Positions 1 through 6,197 are shown, numbered from the stretch's first letter. The stretch is DNA of 7,766 nucleotides from Parcubacteria group bacterium (GCA_020063075.1 JAGUVE010000114.1:1-7766); one strand, 5' to 3'. Notes: a model not told the origin generated them from the letters alone. Numbers and translations: made by a program.

Positions 1-660
1 GGATAATAAACAATAAAGAGTTAATTTTAAGAATTTTTTTGTTTCGCCCTCTTTTTTGCAAGTAAAATACCAGCAAAGCAAAACTAAGGGTAACAGGAAA
101 ACAATAAACCTATAAGATATATATGTATATAAGCCCAGGCCAAAAAAGATCCCGGAGATAATGAAATTTAAAATTCGTTTTGTCCTAAAGCCGCGAAATA
201 AAAAATAAAATCCAAAGACCAAAATAAAAGGAACTAAAATCGCCCGAAAGCCGATTCTGGAAAAATTGGTATGCCAAAAAGAAATTGCCAGAAAGAAACC
301 AGAAAGCAGGGCGACATTTCTTGAAAATAGTTCTCTGGTTAATAAATATAAGCCCAAAACAGTTAGGATGCCGATTGCGGCGGCGACGATTTTTATTGAC
401 CAGACGGAAACGCCAAAAATAGAAAAAGAAAGAGCAATCAGCCAGAAAAAAAGACCTTCCCGGCCGTTATTTTCAGGATAAAAAACTTTAAAGTTTCCGG
501 TTTTTAAGGTATCTAAAGCGTCATTTCCGTTGATTGCCACATCGGGATAGAGCCCCGGCGGAATTCTATCCAACTGCCAGAGCCGAAAAAAAACAGCGAT
601 GGCGATAATTGCCAATATAAATAAAAAATTTAATAATTTTGAATTTTTTTCTAAAACCAT
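1..660 (-). CDS. GT-C fold membrane glycosyltransferase (family 39-like), 3' end outside window
   Basis: The minus-strand reading from the ATG at 658-660 stays open for 220 codons to the window edge, so only the N-terminal part is present. A first membrane segment lies at about residues 10-25, followed by FRLWQLDRIPPGLYPD, an outward loop with acidic residues D40 and D47, and NNGREGLFFWL (64-74). Several more hydrophobic helices follow, including ones around 73-86, 88-106 and 114-127. This arrangement is typical of bacterial GT39/PMT-like transferases, which move sugars from polyprenyl-phosphate donors onto acceptors at the outer face of the membrane; D40 or D47 would be the candidate catalytic acid by family analogy. 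The start overlaps the end of corA by 10 bases, and AGGAA sits directly against the ATG, so translation is probably coupled to corA. Donor and acceptor cannot be told. The superfamily call is fairly firm, the exact family less so. Confidence 0.75.
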   Translation of the reverse strand, partial: MVLEKNSKLLNFLFILAIIAIAVFFRLWQLDRIPPGLYPDVAINGNDALDTLKTGNFKVFYPENNGREGLFFWLIALSFSIFGVSVWSIKIVAAAIGILTVLGLYLLTRELFSRNVALLSGFFLAISFWHTNFSRIGFRAILVPFILVFGFYFLFRGFRTKRILNFIISGIFFGLGLYTYISYRFIVFLLPLVLLCWYFTCKKEGETKKFLKLTLYCLLS

Positions 661-1559
661 TTCCTGAATTTAAAATAAATAATCGTCGCGCTGAGAGTGG
701 CAAGCATTATGAGAATAATTAACCAGAAGCCAAATGCCGTATTTGCAAGAGGGAGACCCGTATTCATGCCCCAAATGCTTGCCAGTAAATTAAGGGGCAG
801 AATAATTGCCGAAAAAATAGTCAAAATTTTAATTACCTCGTCCAGTCGCAGGGTAACTAAAATGTGATTGGTTCTTTCCAGCGACTCAATGGTCTCTTTT
901 GAGTTTCTGAGAGCATCTTCAATTTCGTGGTTAATCCGCAAAAGAACAAAATAATGGTGTTTAAAATCTTGCCCCAGTAATTTTGGAGCAACGCTTTTTA
1001 GCGAATCAAAAATAATTCTTTGGGGTTCCACCACCCTCCAATGGGCAAGCGTTTTCGTCTTTAAAAGCGAGATTTTTCTGACGGTTTCCTTTTCTTTCCC
1101 CAAAAATATTTCATTTTGAACTAAATCAATTTCTCTTTCTACTTCATCGATTTTAGTTAATTTTTCTCTCAGGAATTTCTTTAAGATGACAAAAAGGAGA
1201 TATCCTACTCCTCTTTTTAAATAATCTTCTTTCAATTTCTCCGATTTCAGGCATTCTTCAAAAATGGAATTCAAGGGCGAAATAACTTTGTAATGACTGG
1301 TGATAAGATAATTTTTGCCGGCGATTATATCCAGTTCTTGGATTTCCATATTTTCTTTTTCTCCGGAATCGGGATGATGCAGGATAATAAAAATGTAATT
1401 CCTGAATATCTCTAGGTCGGGATGATGAATTGCCGGGATTATCGTTTTTAAGGTCAGGGGATGCAGGCGAAAATTATTTCTCAGATATTCAACGTCTTCT
1501 AAGGTTGGCTCATTTATATCCACCCAGATTAAATCTTGGTATTCAATGGTGTTTCTCAT
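651..1559 (-). CDS. corA: CorA family divalent metal ion transporter
   Basis: A 302-residue protein, close to the usual CorA length of about 316. The N-terminal part (about 1-240) is the soluble cytoplasmic domain with the long charged helices expected of the funnel (for example residues 130-160 and 205-240). Two membrane helices close the protein: about 246-263 and 276-297. They are joined by a short loop with the signature GMN at 264-266, which forms the ion selectivity ring in the pentamer. The residue before GMN is W rather than the usual Y, and the loop reads TGLP where many members have an MPE-type motif. The role is Mg2+ (or Co2+/Ni2+) passage through the inner membrane. It is transcribed divergently from the heat-shock operon and followed, with a 10-base overlap, by a membrane glycosyltransferase gene; no functional link between the two is known. 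Family assignment is secure; which metal is carried is not shown. Confidence 0.93.
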   Translation of the reverse strand: MRNTIEYQDLIWVDINEPTLEDVEYLRNNFRLHPLTLKTIIPAIHHPDLEIFRNYIFIILHHPDSGEKENMEIQELDIIAGKNYLITSHYKVISPLNSIFEECLKSEKLKEDYLKRGVGYLLFVILKKFLREKLTKIDEVEREIDLVQNEIFLGKEKETVRKISLLKTKTLAHWRVVEPQRIIFDSLKSVAPKLLGQDFKHHYFVLLRINHEIEDALRNSKETIESLERTNHILVTLRLDEVIKILTIFSAIILPLNLLASIWGMNTGLPLANTAFGFWLIILIMLATLSATIIYFKFRKWF

Positions 1560-1572
1560 AATATTAAACCTA

Positions 1573-1600
1573 ATTTTACCACATCAAAGATTTAAGGCAA
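1573..1600 (-). promoter_or_regulatory. Predicted corA promoter
   Basis: Read on the minus strand: TTGCCT (1600-1595), a 16-bp spacer, then TAAAAT (1578-1573) preceded by TGG, which makes an extended -10. The expected transcription start is near 1566, only about 7 bases before the corA ATG. The AGG at 1570-1568 would then lie upstream of the transcript start and could not serve as a ribosome-binding site. The start site is inferred from spacing, not observed. Confidence 0.5.
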
Positions 1601-1618
1601 TATCTGAAACCACGGCTG

Positions 1619-1645
1619 TTAGCAGTCAAGGGGCTTGACTGCTGA
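1619..1645 (+). promoter_or_regulatory. CIRCE-like HrcA operator
   Basis: TTAGCAGTC (1619-1627), a 9-bp spacer, then GACTGCTGA (1637-1645). The known CIRCE consensus is TTAGCACTC-N9-GAGTGCTAA. Arm length and spacer length match exactly. The seventh base of the left arm is G instead of C and the partner base in the right arm is changed to match, so symmetry is kept; one further change (A to G) is in the right arm. The symmetry extends inward to perfect 10-bp arms (1621-1630 and 1634-1643) around a 3-bp centre. The right arm overlaps the -35 box of the hrcA promoter, so bound HrcA would block RNA polymerase. Confidence 0.87.
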
Positions 1646-1662
1646 TATTTATTTGCTATAAT
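1635..1662 (+). promoter_or_regulatory. Predicted sigma-70-type promoter of the hrcA operon, leaderless
   Basis: TTGACT (1635-1640), a 16-bp spacer, then a perfect TATAAT (1657-1662) preceded by TGC, an extended -10. Counting the last T of the -10 as -7 puts +1 at 1669, the A of the hrcA ATG. The mRNA is therefore predicted to be leaderless, which fits the lack of any Shine-Dalgarno sequence. The -35 lies inside the CIRCE-like operator, explaining repression by HrcA. The promoter call is strong; the exact start is an inference. Confidence 0.8.
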
Positions 1663-1668
1663 TTTAAA

Positions 1669-2376
1669 ATGATCACCGAACGCCAAACTGAAATTTTAAG
1701 CAGCATAATTCAGGAATACATTGATTCGGCTGAGCCGGTTTCTTCTCAACTGCTCGAAAAAAAGCATTATTTTGGAATTTGTCCGGCGACTATCAGGATT
1801 GAGATGAAAAAACTAACCGACGATGGATTTCTTTTTCAGCCCCACATTTCTTCGGGCAGGGTGCCGACCGACAAGGGTTATAGATTTTTCGTTGATGATT
1901 TGCTTAAAAAAGAAACCCCCGATTTTGACAGTTTTCTTGAGATAGAAGAATCGTTAAAAGGAGACCAGGAAGACATTTTCAAGCTGGCGAGCCATTTAAC
2001 AAAATTCTTGTCTCAGACATCGTCAAATTTTGCAATTTTGCATATTTCCGAAAGGGATTTTTTCCTGAAAGAGGGTTGGGAAGAAATACTGAAGGAGCCC
2101 GAGTTTAAAGAGCAGGCGCTTATTTTAGATTTCACAAATTTTTTGAAAAATTTAGAAGAGGATATTGAAGCCCTAAAAATAAACTCGGGAATTAACATCC
2201 GTATCGGAAAAGAAAACCCGTTCCCAAAAGCCGATGATTTTAGTATAATATCCTCCAGGTGTCGTTTTCCGGATGAAGAAAAAGGAATTATTTCGCTTTT
2301 GGGTCCGAAAAGAATGCAATATGACAAGAATATTAATTTAATTAATTCGGTGCTCAAAATTTTTGAGAAATTGTAA
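1669..2376 (+). CDS. hrcA: Heat-inducible transcription repressor HrcA (short form)
   Basis: Repressor that binds CIRCE operators and is released on heat shock, when DnaK/GroEL-type chaperones are occupied. The N-terminal winged helix (about 1-76) is clear: ERQTEILSSIIQEYIDSAEPV, then PATIR (39-43) in the recognition helix and the HISSGRVPTDKGYRFFVD segment (59-76), all hallmarks of the family. The C-terminal signature LLGPKRMQY (210-218) is also present. The protein is 235 residues against about 340 in Bacillus, so roughly 100 residues are missing from the GAF-like middle and dimerisation region. Both ends are intact, so this looks like a compact natural form rather than a broken gene. Within the recognition helix the residue after PATIR is I44, where most homologues have N. 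It is the first gene of the operon, with a CIRCE-like site directly upstream, so it should regulate itself. The ATG at 1669 is the only start compatible with the promoter. Confidence 0.93.
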   Translation: MITERQTEILSSIIQEYIDSAEPVSSQLLEKKHYFGICPATIRIEMKKLTDDGFLFQPHISSGRVPTDKGYRFFVDDLLKKETPDFDSFLEIEESLKGDQEDIFKLASHLTKFLSQTSSNFAILHISERDFFLKEGWEEILKEPEFKEQALILDFTNFLKNLEEDIEALKINSGINIRIGKENPFPKADDFSIISSRCRFPDEEKGIISLLGPKRMQYDKNINLINSVLKIFEKL

Positions 2377-2379
2377 AAG

Positions 2380-2940
2380 ATGCCAGAAAAAAAACAACCC
2401 GCCTCCGCCGAAGCTTCGGCGGGCGAGGAAAAAAAAGAATTAAATTTGGAAGAATTAAAAAAGAAATTGGACGAATGCCAGAAGTTAAAAGACGAATATT
2501 TGGCCGGATGGCAGAGAGAAAGAGCGGACTTTTTGAATTATAAAAAAGAAGAAATGGGGAGGATTGGCGAGTTGTTGAAATATGCCGGAACCGAATTAAT
2601 TTTGAAGCTATTGCCGATATTGGACAACTTTGAGCTCGCCGCCCGCCAAAATTTTCCTTCGGAAAACTTAAGCGGGCAAGAAAAAGAAAAAATTAACCGA
2701 GTTATTGAGGGGTTTCTGCAGATTAAAAAGCAAGTGTTGGATTTTTTGAAAAGTTTGGGGATTGAGCCGATAGATTGTCTGGGCAAGAAGTTTGACCCGA
2801 ATTTTCACGAGGTGGTAGAAGAGGTGGCGCCCGCCGAAGATTCGGCGGGCAAGTCCGGTATAATTATTGAAGAAATCCAAAAAGGATATAAATTCCAAAG
2901 CAAAGTATTGAGACCGGCAAAAGTAAAGATTTCGAAATAA
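2380..2940 (+). CDS. grpE: Nucleotide exchange factor GrpE
   Basis: Co-chaperone that dimerises and opens the DnaK nucleotide pocket to release ADP. The 186 residues comprise a charged N-terminal tail (1-20), a coiled-coil helix (about 21-75) with ADFLNYKKEE, the motif LLPILDNFELA (77-87), and the C-terminal beta domain with GIEPID (117-122), FDPNFHE (128-134) and QKGYKFQSKVLRPAKVKIS (167-185), all typical of GrpE. The gene begins three bases after the hrcA stop and has no clear ribosome-binding site, so coupled translation is likely. Two GC-rich palindromes sit within the coding sequence and encode nearly identical peptides, AEASAG (10-15) and AEDSAG (152-157). One is in the disordered tail and the other in the loop just before the GIIIEEIQKGY strand, so both appear to be insertions at tolerant sites. 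Confidence 0.95.
   Translation: MPEKKQPASAEASAGEEKKELNLEELKKKLDECQKLKDEYLAGWQRERADFLNYKKEEMGRIGELLKYAGTELILKLLPILDNFELAARQNFPSENLSGQEKEKINRVIEGFLQIKKQVLDFLKSLGIEPIDCLGKKFDPNFHEVVEEVAPAEDSAGKSGIIIEEIQKGYKFQSKVLRPAKVKISK
2398..2424 (+). repeat. In-frame palindromic element, copy 1 (grpE N-terminal tail)
   Basis: Core perfect palindrome CCGCCGAAGCTTCGGCGG at 2405-2422. A further CCCGCC at 2398-2403 can alternatively pair with GGCGGG at 2418-2423. It is strongly GC-rich against its AAA-rich surroundings. Read in the grpE frame it gives PASAEASAG (residues 7-15). It shares 14 of 15 bases with copy 2 over 2410-2424. Confidence 0.75.
2829..2850 (+). repeat. In-frame palindromic element, copy 2 (grpE beta domain)
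   Basis: Perfect 10-bp arms GCCCGCCGAA (2829-2838) and TTCGGCGGGC (2841-2850) around a GA centre. In the grpE frame it encodes APAEDSAG (residues 150-157), in the same frame as copy 1. It lies in the loop between HEVVEEV and GIIIEEIQKGY, where GrpE proteins vary in length. Confidence 0.75.
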
Positions 2941-2979
2941 AATTTTCAAAAGGTCAAAAAAATAAAAGAAGCATAAAAT

Positions 2980-4878
2980 ATGAGTAAAGCATTAGGTATT
3001 GATTTAGGAACATCAATTTCAAAAATGGCGAGCATTTTGCAGGGCGAGCCAAAATGCATTGACTCGCGCGAGGGTTCTGTCTTGATACCCTCGGTTGTGG
3101 CGTTAGCGAAAAGCGGAGAAAGGATAGTCGGCGACTTGGCAAAAAGACAAGCCGTAACCAATCCAAAAAATACAATTTTTGCAGTCAAAAGATTTATCGG
3201 CAGAAGATTTTCCGACCCCGAAGTTCAGAAAGAATTAAAACGTCTGCCTTATGAGACGAGAGAAAGAACAGACGGAGGGGTGGAAATAAAAATGGGCGAC
3301 AAATGGTACACCCCCATTGAGATTTCCTCAATGATTTTGCAAAAAATAAAGATTGACACTGAAGAAAAATTGGGAGAAAAAGTAAGCGATGTCGTAATTA
3401 CCTGCCCGGCAAATTTTGACGATTCGCAGAGAAAGGCGACAAAAACAGCCGGCGAGGTTGCCGGATTTAATGTTTTGAGAATCATCAATGAGCCGACCGC
3501 CGCCGCTCTGGTTTACGGATTTGGAAAGAAAAAAGCGGAAAGGGTTTTGGTTTATGACTTTGGCGGCGGGACATTTGATGTTACAATTTTGAACGCTGCT
3601 CCGGATACGGTTGAGGTCTTAGCCACGGGCGGCGAGCCGCATTTGGGCGGTGAAGATTTTGACCAACGACTAATCGGCTGGATAGCCGAGCAATTTAAAA
3701 GAGAGCAGGGGATTGACTTATCAAAAGACGCTCTGGCCCTGCAAAGGGTTAAAGACGCGGCTGAAAAGGCAAAAATTGAGCTTTCCTCCGCCTTAGAAAC
3801 CGAGATTAACCTTCCCTTTATTTCCGCAGACGCTTCAGGCCCAAAACATCTTTTATATAAATTAAACCGAGCCAAATTTGACGATTTAACGCGGGACTTG
3901 ATTGACAGATCAATTGAGCGAACGAAAAAAACCATAGAAGAAGCCAAGGTTTCCAAAAACGACATTGAAGAAGTGGTTTTAGTCGGCGGAACGACTTTGA
4001 TTCCCAAGATTCGGGAAGAAGTTAAAAAATTTTTTGGCAAAGAACCCAATAAAGAATTAAATCCGGAAGAAGTGGTGGCAATGGGAGCGGCGATTCAGGC
4101 GGAAATTTTAAGGGCTCGGAAAGAAGGCCGGGCGCCCGAGGGCGAAATAAAAAGCGTTTTGCTTTTGGATGTTTTGCCCCTGTCTCTCGGAATTGAAACC
4201 TTAGGCGGCATCAGTACCGCGATGATTGCCAAAAATACAACCATACCGACAGCTAAGACCCAAATTTTTTCCACCGCGGCCGACAGCCAAACATCGGTTG
4301 AAATAAATGTTTTGCAGGGAGAAAGGCCGATGGCGGCCTATAACAGGTCTTTGGGGAAATTTATTTTAAATGGAATTCCGCCGGCTCCCAGAGGCGTTCC
4401 TCAAGTTGAAGTTACTTTTGACGTTGATGCCAACGGCATTTTGAAAGCAACAGCCAAAGACAAAGCGACGGGTAAAAGCCAATCAATCAGAATTGAGGGT
4501 TCAATCGGACTTTCCAAAGAAGAAGTGGAAAAAATGAAAAAAGAAGCCGAATTGCACGCAAAAGAAGATAAAAAAAGGCAGGAATTAAGCGAAGCCAAAA
4601 ATTTAGCCGATAACTTAATTTACACAACCGAAAAAACCCTTCGGGAGATGGGAGAAAAGGTCTCGCCGGAAATCAAAAAAGAGATTGAAGAAAAAATTGG
4701 CGAGTTGAAAAAGGACAAAGACGGTGATAATATAGAAGAAATAAGGAAAAAAACAGCCGACCTATCTCAGGCGATTCAAAAGGTAGGGGCGGAAATGTAT
4801 CAAAAAGGCGGCGAACAAAAGCCGCCAGAAGAAGGACAAGGGCCGAAAGCCGAAGAGGGAGAATACAAAGAAAAGTAA
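2980..4878 (+). CDS. dnaK: Molecular chaperone DnaK (Hsp70)
   Basis: ATP-driven chaperone that binds exposed hydrophobic peptides; works with DnaJ and GrpE, both encoded alongside. The 632 residues match the usual 610-640. The nucleotide-binding domain (1-385) has phosphate-1 GIDLGTS (6-12), INEPTAAALVYG (169-180), phosphate-2 DFGGGTFDVTIL (193-204) and VLVGGTTLIP (333-342). The interdomain linker VLLLD (393-397) is followed by the substrate-binding beta domain (LPLSLGIETLGG onward) and the helical lid, ending in a charged Pro/Glu/Lys-rich tail. The phosphate-1 loop reads GTSIS rather than the usual GTTNS: T11 is kept, but T12 is S and N13 is I. It starts 39 bases after grpE with only a weak purine-rich AAAGAAG ahead of the ATG. 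A 95-bp inverted repeat begins at its stop codon and separates it from dnaJ. Expected to be co-transcribed from the CIRCE-controlled promoter. Confidence 0.98.
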   Translation: MSKALGIDLGTSISKMASILQGEPKCIDSREGSVLIPSVVALAKSGERIVGDLAKRQAVTNPKNTIFAVKRFIGRRFSDPEVQKELKRLPYETRERTDGGVEIKMGDKWYTPIEISSMILQKIKIDTEEKLGEKVSDVVITCPANFDDSQRKATKTAGEVAGFNVLRIINEPTAAALVYGFGKKKAERVLVYDFGGGTFDVTILNAAPDTVEVLATGGEPHLGGEDFDQRLIGWIAEQFKREQGIDLSKDALALQRVKDAAEKAKIELSSALETEINLPFISADASGPKHLLYKLNRAKFDDLTRDLIDRSIERTKKTIEEAKVSKNDIEEVVLVGGTTLIPKIREEVKKFFGKEPNKELNPEEVVAMGAAIQAEILRARKEGRAPEGEIKSVLLLDVLPLSLGIETLGGISTAMIAKNTTIPTAKTQIFSTAADSQTSVEINVLQGERPMAAYNRSLGKFILNGIPPAPRGVPQVEVTFDVDANGILKATAKDKATGKSQSIRIEGSIGLSKEEVEKMKKEAELHAKEDKKRQELSEAKNLADNLIYTTEKTLREMGEKVSPEIKKEIEEKIGELKKDKDGDNIEEIRKKTADLSQAIQKVGAEMYQKGGEQKPPEEGQGPKAEEGEYKEK

Positions 4879-4971
4879 TTGCCCAATTAAAAAATTAAAG
4901 AATTAACGAGTTAACGAATTGAGTTTTAATCCTTTAATCTGTTAATCCGTTAATTCGTTAATTGGACAATT
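4877..4971 (+). repeat. Long inverted array of 8-bp repeats between dnaK and dnaJ
   Basis: The right half (4926-4965) is five tandem 8-mers: TTAATCCT, TTAATCTG, TTAATCCG, TTAATTCG, TTAATTGG. The left half (4883-4922) is five units of the complementary form, such as CCAATTAA and AGAATTAA. With the flanks AATTGC and GACAATT, the arms 4877-4922 and 4926-4971 fold back on a 3-base centre. By hand, about 38 of 46 positions pair as RNA, counting three G-U pairs. The element begins in the dnaK stop codon and ends 6 bases before the dnaJ ATG. The only purine-rich candidate ribosome-binding site for dnaJ, GGA at 4964-4966, lies inside the right arm. It could be a genome-wide intergenic repeat, a processing or stability hairpin, or a temperature-sensitive control of dnaJ translation; the sequence cannot decide. 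Confidence 0.85.
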
Positions 4972-4977
4972 GAAACG

Positions 4978-6051
4978 ATGAAAGATTATTATCAAATTTT
5001 AGGCGTGCCGAGAGATGCCACCTCCGATGACATTAAAAAGGCCTATTACAAATTGGCGCATAAATTTCATCCGGATAAAGGCGGAGACGAAAAAAAATTC
5101 AAGGAGGTAAACGAGGCATATCAGATTTTATCCAATAAGGACAAAAGAACCCAGTACGATAAATTTGGACGGGTATTTGAGGGAGGGGAGCAGGGAGCTG
5201 ATTTTCAATGGGCCTGGGGAAGGCCCGATACGGGCTTTGATTTCGGCTTTGAGGATTTAGGCGAGATGTTTGAAGAGATGTTCGGTTTTGGCGGCGCTCC
5301 CCGGAAGAAAAAGGACTTGAGAAGAGGAAAGAACATTGAAATTGAATTAGAAATTCCCCTGGAAGATACTTTAGCCGCAAAAGAAAAAGAAATTAATCTT
5401 CAAAAATACATTGTCTGTTCCCGTTGCGGAGGAGCGGGGGCTGAACCCGGGACGAAAGTTCGCGAGTGCTTTTCCTGCCGCGGAACGGGCTATGTCCAGC
5501 AAATTAGAAAAACATTTTTCGGTTCATTTACCAAGTGGGCAGTTTGTCCCGAATGCCGGGGCGAAGGATATCGGTCAGAAAAACCCTGCAATGTTTGCCA
5601 GGGCGAGGGCAGAGTGAAGGGGGAAGAAAACGTCGCCGTTTTTGTACCCGCCGGCGTTGACAGCAATCAGGTGATAAAAATTGAAGGAAAGGGAGAGTCG
5701 GGGAGAAGAGGCGGGAAAGCCGGTGACTTATACGTCAGGATTCTTGTTAAACCGCACCCGATTTTTGAGAGGAAAGGAGACGAGTTGTATGTTTCCCTGC
5801 CCATCTCATTTACTCAAGCTGTCTTGGGCGATGAAATTGAACTGTCGACCCTTGAAGGGAAGAAAATTTTGTTAAAAATTCCATCCGGCACCGAGTCGGG
5901 GAGAATTTTTCGCATTTCAGGAAAAGGGGTTCCGCATTTTCAGGGTTTGGGCAGAGGAAATTTATATGTTGAATTATTCATCAGTACGCCAAAGAAATTG
6001 ACCAAGAAACAAAAAGAACTATTAGAGCAATTGAAAACCGAAGGCATTTAA
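4978..6051 (+). CDS. dnaJ: Chaperone DnaJ (class A Hsp40)
   Basis: Co-chaperone that delivers substrates to DnaK and stimulates its ATPase. The 357 residues run as follows: J domain (1-70) with the essential HPD at 31-33; a Gly/Phe-rich linker (about 71-115) with repeated FGF/GFDF/FGFGG; a zinc domain with four CxxCxGxG repeats, starting at C147 (CSRCGGAG), C164 (CFSCRGTG), C190 (CPECRGEG) and C204 (CNVCQGEG); and two C-terminal beta domains with a final Lys/Glu-rich helix. All eight zinc cysteines are present, so it is a complete class A member, only slightly shorter than the 376 residues of E. coli. The ATG is preceded by a poor GGA at an 11-base distance, inside a predicted hairpin arm. 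It is the last gene of the hrcA operon; the next 186 bases hold hairpins and then a tRNA. Confidence 0.98.
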   Translation: MKDYYQILGVPRDATSDDIKKAYYKLAHKFHPDKGGDEKKFKEVNEAYQILSNKDKRTQYDKFGRVFEGGEQGADFQWAWGRPDTGFDFGFEDLGEMFEEMFGFGGAPRKKKDLRRGKNIEIELEIPLEDTLAAKEKEINLQKYIVCSRCGGAGAEPGTKVRECFSCRGTGYVQQIRKTFFGSFTKWAVCPECRGEGYRSEKPCNVCQGEGRVKGEENVAVFVPAGVDSNQVIKIEGKGESGRRGGKAGDLYVRILVKPHPIFERKGDELYVSLPISFTQAVLGDEIELSTLEGKKILLKIPSGTESGRIFRISGKGVPHFQGLGRGNLYVELFISTPKKLTKKQKELLEQLKTEGI

Positions 6052-6080
6052 AGATTGAACATCCCAATAAGGAAAGGGGT

Positions 6081-6104
6081 CGGGAGAACCCTTCGGTTCT
6101 CCCG
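6081..6104 (+). repeat. Perfect hairpin downstream of dnaJ
   Basis: Arms CGGGAGAACC (6081-6090) and GGTTCTCCCG (6095-6104) pair perfectly around a CTTC loop. It lies 29 bases after the dnaJ stop and could stabilise or help end the operon transcript. No run of T follows (the next bases are TATAGGAAAAC), so it is not a standard intrinsic terminator. More likely it is one member of the repeat cluster that fills 6081-6220. Confidence 0.7.
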
Positions 6105-6116
6105 TATAGGAAAACA

Positions 6117-6133
6117 GGTCGCCTTTGGCGACC
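6117..6133 (+). repeat. Small perfect hairpin
   Basis: GGTCGCC (6117-6123), TTT, GGCGACC (6127-6133). The GGTCGC of its left arm can alternatively pair with GCGACC at 6201-6206, which would enclose the long hairpin at 6135-6197. It is part of the same repeat cluster. Confidence 0.6.
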
Positions 6134-6134
6134 G

Positions 6135-6197
6135 TTAGAAACCGCCCGGACGCGAGAGTTCTCCGCGAAGCGGAAACTCCCGTCCTAGGGTTTCTAA
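6135..6197 (+). repeat. Long interrupted hairpin
   Basis: Nested arms: TTAGAAACC (6135-6143) with GGTTTCTAA (6189-6197); GGACG (6148-6152) with CGTCC (6181-6185); GAGTT (6156-6160) with AACTC (6175-6179); CCGC (6163-6166) with GCGG (6170-6173) around a GAA loop. That is 23 pairs over 63 bases. Neither strand shows a convincing gene here. The nested form and GC-rich core suggest a dispersed intergenic repeat or a structured RNA element. Confidence 0.65.

Noticed and set aside
266..481. Plus-strand open frame of 71 codons
   Set aside because: It lies wholly antisense to the glycosyltransferase gene, resembles no protein, and has a basic, low-hydrophobicity composition typical of a shadow frame.
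1601..1628. Second minus-strand promoter using TTGACT in the left CIRCE arm
   Set aside because: The -35-like box arises from operator symmetry; no acceptable -10 lies 16-18 bp away on the minus strand. The corA promoter at 1573-1600 is better.
2013..2357. Minus-strand frame opposite hrcA
   Set aside because: Antisense to a clearly recognised gene with motifs at both ends; no ribosome-binding site or family resemblance. The antisense frames opposite grpE and dnaK are dismissed for the same reason.
2974..2979. TAAAAT as a -10 box for an internal dnaK promoter
   Set aside because: It touches the ATG, so the transcript would start inside the gene, and no -35 box lies at the right distance.
4877..4971. 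CRISPR-like array
   Set aside because: The units are 8 bp, contiguous without spacers, and inverted about a centre.
5411..5875. Plus-strand frames overlapping dnaJ in another frame (5411-5617, 5681-5875)
   Set aside because: They lie in the zinc-domain and beta-domain coding DNA of a complete DnaJ; the out-of-frame translations show no domain.
6081..6104. Intrinsic terminator of the dnaJ operon
   Set aside because: The hairpin is perfect, but no T-rich tract follows on the plus strand, and none is seen on the minus-strand side either. Kept only as a repeat.
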